From Streptomyces orinoci (lineage in GTDB: Bacteria > Actinomycetota > Actinomycetes > Streptomycetales > Streptomycetaceae), in NCBI RefSeq assembly GCF_003121295.1, contig NZ_PHNC01000014.1, forward strand, positions 35,729-99,728: 64,000 nt of DNA. The letters are read 5' to 3'. This document shows, piece by piece, positions 61,031-64,000 of the stretch. A program made the translations under genes and the position numbers. Each line of letters opens with the position of its first letter. Positions within the stretch are counted from its first letter, which is position 1. Below the pieces are notes generated by a model. It made no database searches. It had not been told where the DNA came from and was given only the letters and a program-made list of their open reading frames with translations.

Positions 61031-62215
61031 ATGGCCACCACCAGAATCCCCTTGCCCGGCACCCCCAGCCTGCTGCGCGCCATCAATGACCGTGCCGCCC
61101 TTGAGCTGCTGCTCGCCAACGGTCCGCTCTCCCGCACCCAGATAGGCACCCTGACCGGACTCTCCAAGCCGACCGCCTCCCAGCTGCTGGCCCGGCTGGA
61201 GGCGGCCGGGCTGGTGGTCGCGGTCGGCACCACGGCCGGCGGACCCGGGCCCAACGCCCAGCTCTACCAGGTCAATCCGGCCGCCGGATATGTCGCGGGG
61301 CTCGATGTGACCAGTACCGAAGTCCGGGTGGCGGTGGCCGACATCACCGGCACCACCCTGGCCGAGCAACGGGTGCCGACCAAGGGCTGGAGCGCCGCCG
61401 CCACCGTCACCAAGGTCGCCGAGGCCGTCGCCGGGACGGTACGGCGGGCCGGGCTCGCCCAGGGCGCGCTGCGCGAGGTGGTCCTGGGCATCGGGGGCGC
61501 GCTGGACCCGGCCACCGGCCGGCTGCGGTATGCGGCGCACCTGCCGGGCTGGCACTCTCCCAGGCTGGTGGCCGAGTTGGAGGACGCGATCGGCGCACCG
61601 GTGTCCATCGAGAACGATGTCAATCTGGCCGCCGTCGCGGAACAGGCCCAGGGTGCCGCCCAGGGCTGCGAGGATTTTGTACTGCTGTGGGCCGGCGAGG
61701 GCATAGGCGCCGCGATCGTGATCGCGGGCCGGCTGCACCGCGGTTTCACCGGGGGAGCGGGCGAGGTCGGCTATATGCCGCTGCCCGGTGCGCCGGTCCC
61801 GCGGGGAGTCCGCCGGAAGAACTCCGGCGGTTTTCAGGAACTCGCCGGTTCCCCGGCCGTGCTGGCCCTGGCGCGGCAGTACGGCCTGGGCGCCCGGACC
61901 GCCGAACGGGCCGTCGCCAAGGCCCTTCGGACGCCGGGCGCGGGCGAGGAGTTCCTGGCCGTACTCGCCGGACGGCTGGCGCTCGGGCTGGCCTCCATTG
62001 TCTCCGTGGTGGACCCCGAACTGCTGGTGCTCGCCGGTGAGTTGCCCGGCGCCGGCGGAGAGCGGCTGCGCCAACTGATCCAGGGCGCGCTGCAGGAGCT
62101 GGTGATGCCCCGGCCCGAGGTGCGTTCCAGCACCGTGCCCGGCTTCCCCGTCCTCCAGGGGGCGCTGCAGCGTGCCCTGGTCACCGCCAGGGACGCCGTC
62201 TTCTCCACTCATTGA
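61031..62215 (+). CDS. csnR: ROK-family repressor CsnR
   Basis: 394 residues from MATTRIPLPGTPSLL. Winged helix (NDRAALELLLANGPLSRTQIGTLTGLSKPTASQLLARLEAAGLV) followed by a ROK sugar-kinase-like domain (YVAGLDVTSTEVRVAVADITG ... VSIENDVNLAAVAEQ ... HRGFTGGAGEVGYMPLPG). In Streptomyces CsnR represses the csnR-K chitosan-oligosaccharide uptake operon and is released by glucosamine oligomers. The ROK zinc Cys cluster after GEVGYMP is missing (no CxCGxxGC), as in other regulators without kinase activity. First gene of csnR-E-F here. Confidence 0.9.
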   Translation: MATTRIPLPGTPSLLRAINDRAALELLLANGPLSRTQIGTLTGLSKPTASQLLARLEAAGLVVAVGTTAGGPGPNAQLYQVNPAAGYVAGLDVTSTEVRVAVADITGTTLAEQRVPTKGWSAAATVTKVAEAVAGTVRRAGLAQGALREVVLGIGGALDPATGRLRYAAHLPGWHSPRLVAELEDAIGAPVSIENDVNLAAVAEQAQGAAQGCEDFVLLWAGEGIGAAIVIAGRLHRGFTGGAGEVGYMPLPGAPVPRGVRRKNSGGFQELAGSPAVLALARQYGLGARTAERAVAKALRTPGAGEEFLAVLAGRLALGLASIVSVVDPELLVLAGELPGAGGERLRQLIQGALQELVMPRPEVRSSTVPGFPVLQGALQRALVTARDAVFSTH

Positions 62216-62293
62216 TCCCCCCATGAACGCCGGCCCGCGGGGCACCAGCGAACGGGCCGTGCCTCCTGCCCCCCACCCCCCGGGAGCCCTGAG

Positions 62294-63622
62294 ATGTCCA
62301 GCAGAACGCTCCGTACGCTCGCCGTCCTCGCCGTTGTCCTCGCCACTGCCTGCACCGGCCAGAACTCCGCCGGCGGCAATGACGATTCGGCCCCCGGCAA
62401 GGAGGTCACCATCACCTTCTGGCACGGCTGGAGCCAGGACAATGAGGTCAAGGCCATCAATGACCAGGTGGCCGCCTTCCACCGGCGCCATCCGAATATC
62501 CATGTCAAGGTGGTCGGCAATATCGCCGACGACAAGAGCGAACAGGCGCTGCGGGCCGGCGGACCGGACGCGCCGGATGTGATCTCCTCCTTCACCACCG
62601 ACAATGTGGGCAAGTTCTGTTCCTCCCGGGTCTGGACCGACCTCGATCCGCTGCTGAAGAAGGACGGGATCGACCCCGGCAGGACCTTTCCGGCCGTGAT
62701 GCTCGCCTACAGCCGCTTCCAGGACAGCCAGTGCGCACTGCCGCTGCTCGGTGACGCCTATGGGCTCTACTACAACAAGACCGCCTTCAAAGCCGCCGGG
62801 ATCAGCACGCCGCCCAGGACCCTCAGCGAGTTCGATGCGGATGCGGTGAAACTGACCGTGCCCGGTGGCGACGGCTACCGGCAGCTCGGCTTTATGCCCG
62901 ATTACCACGGCTATGAGACCTCGCCCGCGCACTACCTGGGGCAGTACGGTGCCACGTACTTCACCAAGGACGGCAAGTCCGATATCGCCACCGACCCCAA
63001 GGTGGCGGCAATGTTCGGCTGGCAGAAGAACCTCATTGCCAGGCTGGGGGGTTTCCGGAAGCTGGAGAAGTTCCGGGCCGGATTCGGGGACGAGTACAGC
63101 GCCAAGAACCCCTTCGAGACCGGGCAGGTGGCCATGGCCCTGGACGGTGAGTGGCGTACCGCCTCGCTCGCCAGGGACAAGGTGGGTTTCGACTGGGCCA
63201 CCGCGCCCTTCCCGGTGCCGGACGACCAGGCCGCCTCCTATGGCCGGGGCTACCAGACCGGGACCGTCATCGGCATCGCCGCCTCCAGCCGCAAACGGAC
63301 CGCCGCCTGGGAGCTGGTGAAGTACCTGACCAGCGATACGGACGCGGTGGTGGGCCTCGCCAACGCCCTGCACAATGTGCCGAGCACCAAGGCCGCGCTC
63401 AACTCGCCCGAGCTGGCCGCCGGTCCGGAATTCCGGACGTTTATCGGCATCGCCGGGAACCCGCACTCCTCGACCACCCCGCCCAGTCCCAACGGTGGCG
63501 CCTACCAGATCTCCCTGCAGGACTTCGGCTATGACTTCGAGGCCGGGAGAAAGACCGATCTCCAGGCGGGCCTGGCGGCCACCGCCAAGGAGATCGACGC
63601 GGCGATCGACCAGGCGAAGTGA
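62294..63622 (+). CDS. csnE: Chitosan-oligosaccharide ABC transporter binding lipoprotein CsnE
   Basis: 442 residues. Lipoprotein signal with LATAC near 20, then a type-1 sugar-binding protein (VTITFWHGWSQDNEVKAINDQVAAFHRRHPNIHVKVVGNIADDKSEQALRAGG ... YNKTAFKAAGISTPPRTLSEF). Extracytoplasmic substrate-binding component; ligand inferred from csnR. Linked to csnR (78 bp) and csnF (8 bp). Confidence 0.88.
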   Translation: MSSRTLRTLAVLAVVLATACTGQNSAGGNDDSAPGKEVTITFWHGWSQDNEVKAINDQVAAFHRRHPNIHVKVVGNIADDKSEQALRAGGPDAPDVISSFTTDNVGKFCSSRVWTDLDPLLKKDGIDPGRTFPAVMLAYSRFQDSQCALPLLGDAYGLYYNKTAFKAAGISTPPRTLSEFDADAVKLTVPGGDGYRQLGFMPDYHGYETSPAHYLGQYGATYFTKDGKSDIATDPKVAAMFGWQKNLIARLGGFRKLEKFRAGFGDEYSAKNPFETGQVAMALDGEWRTASLARDKVGFDWATAPFPVPDDQAASYGRGYQTGTVIGIAASSRKRTAAWELVKYLTSDTDAVVGLANALHNVPSTKAALNSPELAAGPEFRTFIGIAGNPHSSTTPPSPNGGAYQISLQDFGYDFEAGRKTDLQAGLAATAKEIDAAIDQAK

Positions 63623-63630
63623 GGCCCGCG

Positions 63631-64000
63631 ATGGCGCTGTTGCGCTCCCCGGCGCCGGCGGCGCTGCGCAGGAAGCACCGCCGGGAGGCACTTCGCACCC
63701 TGGCCTTTCTCGCTCCCTGGCTGATCGGCTTCGGAACCTTCTTCGCCTACCCATTGCTCTCCACCGTCTACTTCTCCTTCATGAAGTACGACGGGTTTAC
63801 GGCCCCGGTTTTCACCGGGCTGAAGAACTGGGACTATGTCCTTACCAAGTACCCGTTCTTCTGGCAGGGGCTGGGCAATACCCTGTGGCTGGTCCTGGTG
63901 ATGGTCTCGCTGCGGGTGGTATTCGGCCTGGGCATCGGGCTGCTGGTCACCAAGGTCAGGACCGGTGCGGGGTTTTTCCGCAGTGTGTTCTATCTGCCGT
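63631..64000 (+). CDS. csnF: ABC sugar permease CsnF, 5' part
   Basis: About 123 codons to the window edge. MALLRSPAPAALRRKHRREALRTLAFLAPWLIGFGTFFAYPLLSTVYFSFMKYDGFTAPVFTGLKNWDYVL is a typical MalF-type permease start, continuing into the next helix (LWLVLVMVSLRVVFGLGIGLLV). The remaining helices and EAA loop lie beyond the window. Third gene of the csn operon. Confidence 0.87.
   Translation, partial: MALLRSPAPAALRRKHRREALRTLAFLAPWLIGFGTFFAYPLLSTVYFSFMKYDGFTAPVFTGLKNWDYVLTKYPFFWQGLGNTLWLVLVMVSLRVVFGLGIGLLVTKVRTGAGFFRSVFYLP

Noticed and set aside
1..64000. tRNA, rRNA, CRISPR arrays, insertion sequences, attachment sites
   Set aside because: Looked for in gaps and edges; no cloverleaf, spaced direct-repeat array, transposase or integrase was seen. 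A tRNAscan or CRISPR search was not possible.

Overview
High-GC DNA (by eye around 70% or more) with GTG and TTG starts, long chains of overlapping genes (ATGA, TGATG), and Streptomyces hallmarks: a poly-lysine-synthetase-type NRPS, csnR-type chitosan regulation, a 481-residue GAPDH, a DUF1876 protein and a DasR-like box. I read it as a Streptomyces chromosome segment with two, possibly three, specialised-metabolite loci. All calls come from reading motifs; no database search was run.

Layout. 1-6755 (minus): a membrane NRPS of the epsilon-poly-lysine-synthetase (Pls) architecture, a diaminobutyrate/2-oxoglutarate aminotransferase and an aspartokinase, predicted to make a poly-diaminobutyrate cationic polymer. 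A 766-bp leader without genes lies upstream and holds a 13-bp inverted repeat. 7522-10133: a small unknown protein and FtsH. 10386-15615: five translationally coupled genes (PhyH dioxygenase, glycosyltransferase-like unknown protein, ornithine-decarboxylase-fold enzyme, GNAT, MFS) behind a DasR-like operator; I do not recognise this set as a described pathway. 15778-24830: housekeeping and stress genes (DUF1876, ATPase, sarcosine/dimethylglycine methyltransferase, VIT/CCC1 transporter, PIG-L deacetylase, L,D-transpeptidase, sulfite-oxidase-like enzyme). 24926-28076: DedA and a cyanate-degradation operon with a degenerate LysR regulator. 28155-31209: quinone oxidoreductase/ArsR pair, CapA, truncated serine hydrolase.

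31560-46838 is a bottromycin gene cluster in the order rSAM methyltransferase 1, precursor, YcaO (BotC), YcaO (BotCD), rSAM methyltransferase 2, BotH epimerase, amidohydrolase, P450, rSAM methyltransferase 3, BotR, M17 aminopeptidase, MFS exporter. The precursor starts MGPLVVFDC, so the core is GPLVVFDC, with Leu at the position that is Val in bottromycin A2 and Ala in bottromycin D. No O-methyltransferase is visible, and methyltransferases 1 and 3 share near-identical tracts that look like gene conversion.

46913-59537: GAPDH, GH15, an intact serine hydrolase, a flavin monooxygenase, a beta-phosphoglucomutase plus GH65 phosphorylase pair, YceI and small proteins. 59878-64000: a GH46 chitosanase diverging from csnR-csnE-csnF, with two CsnR-like palindromes placed at the two divergent promoters; csnF runs off the window.
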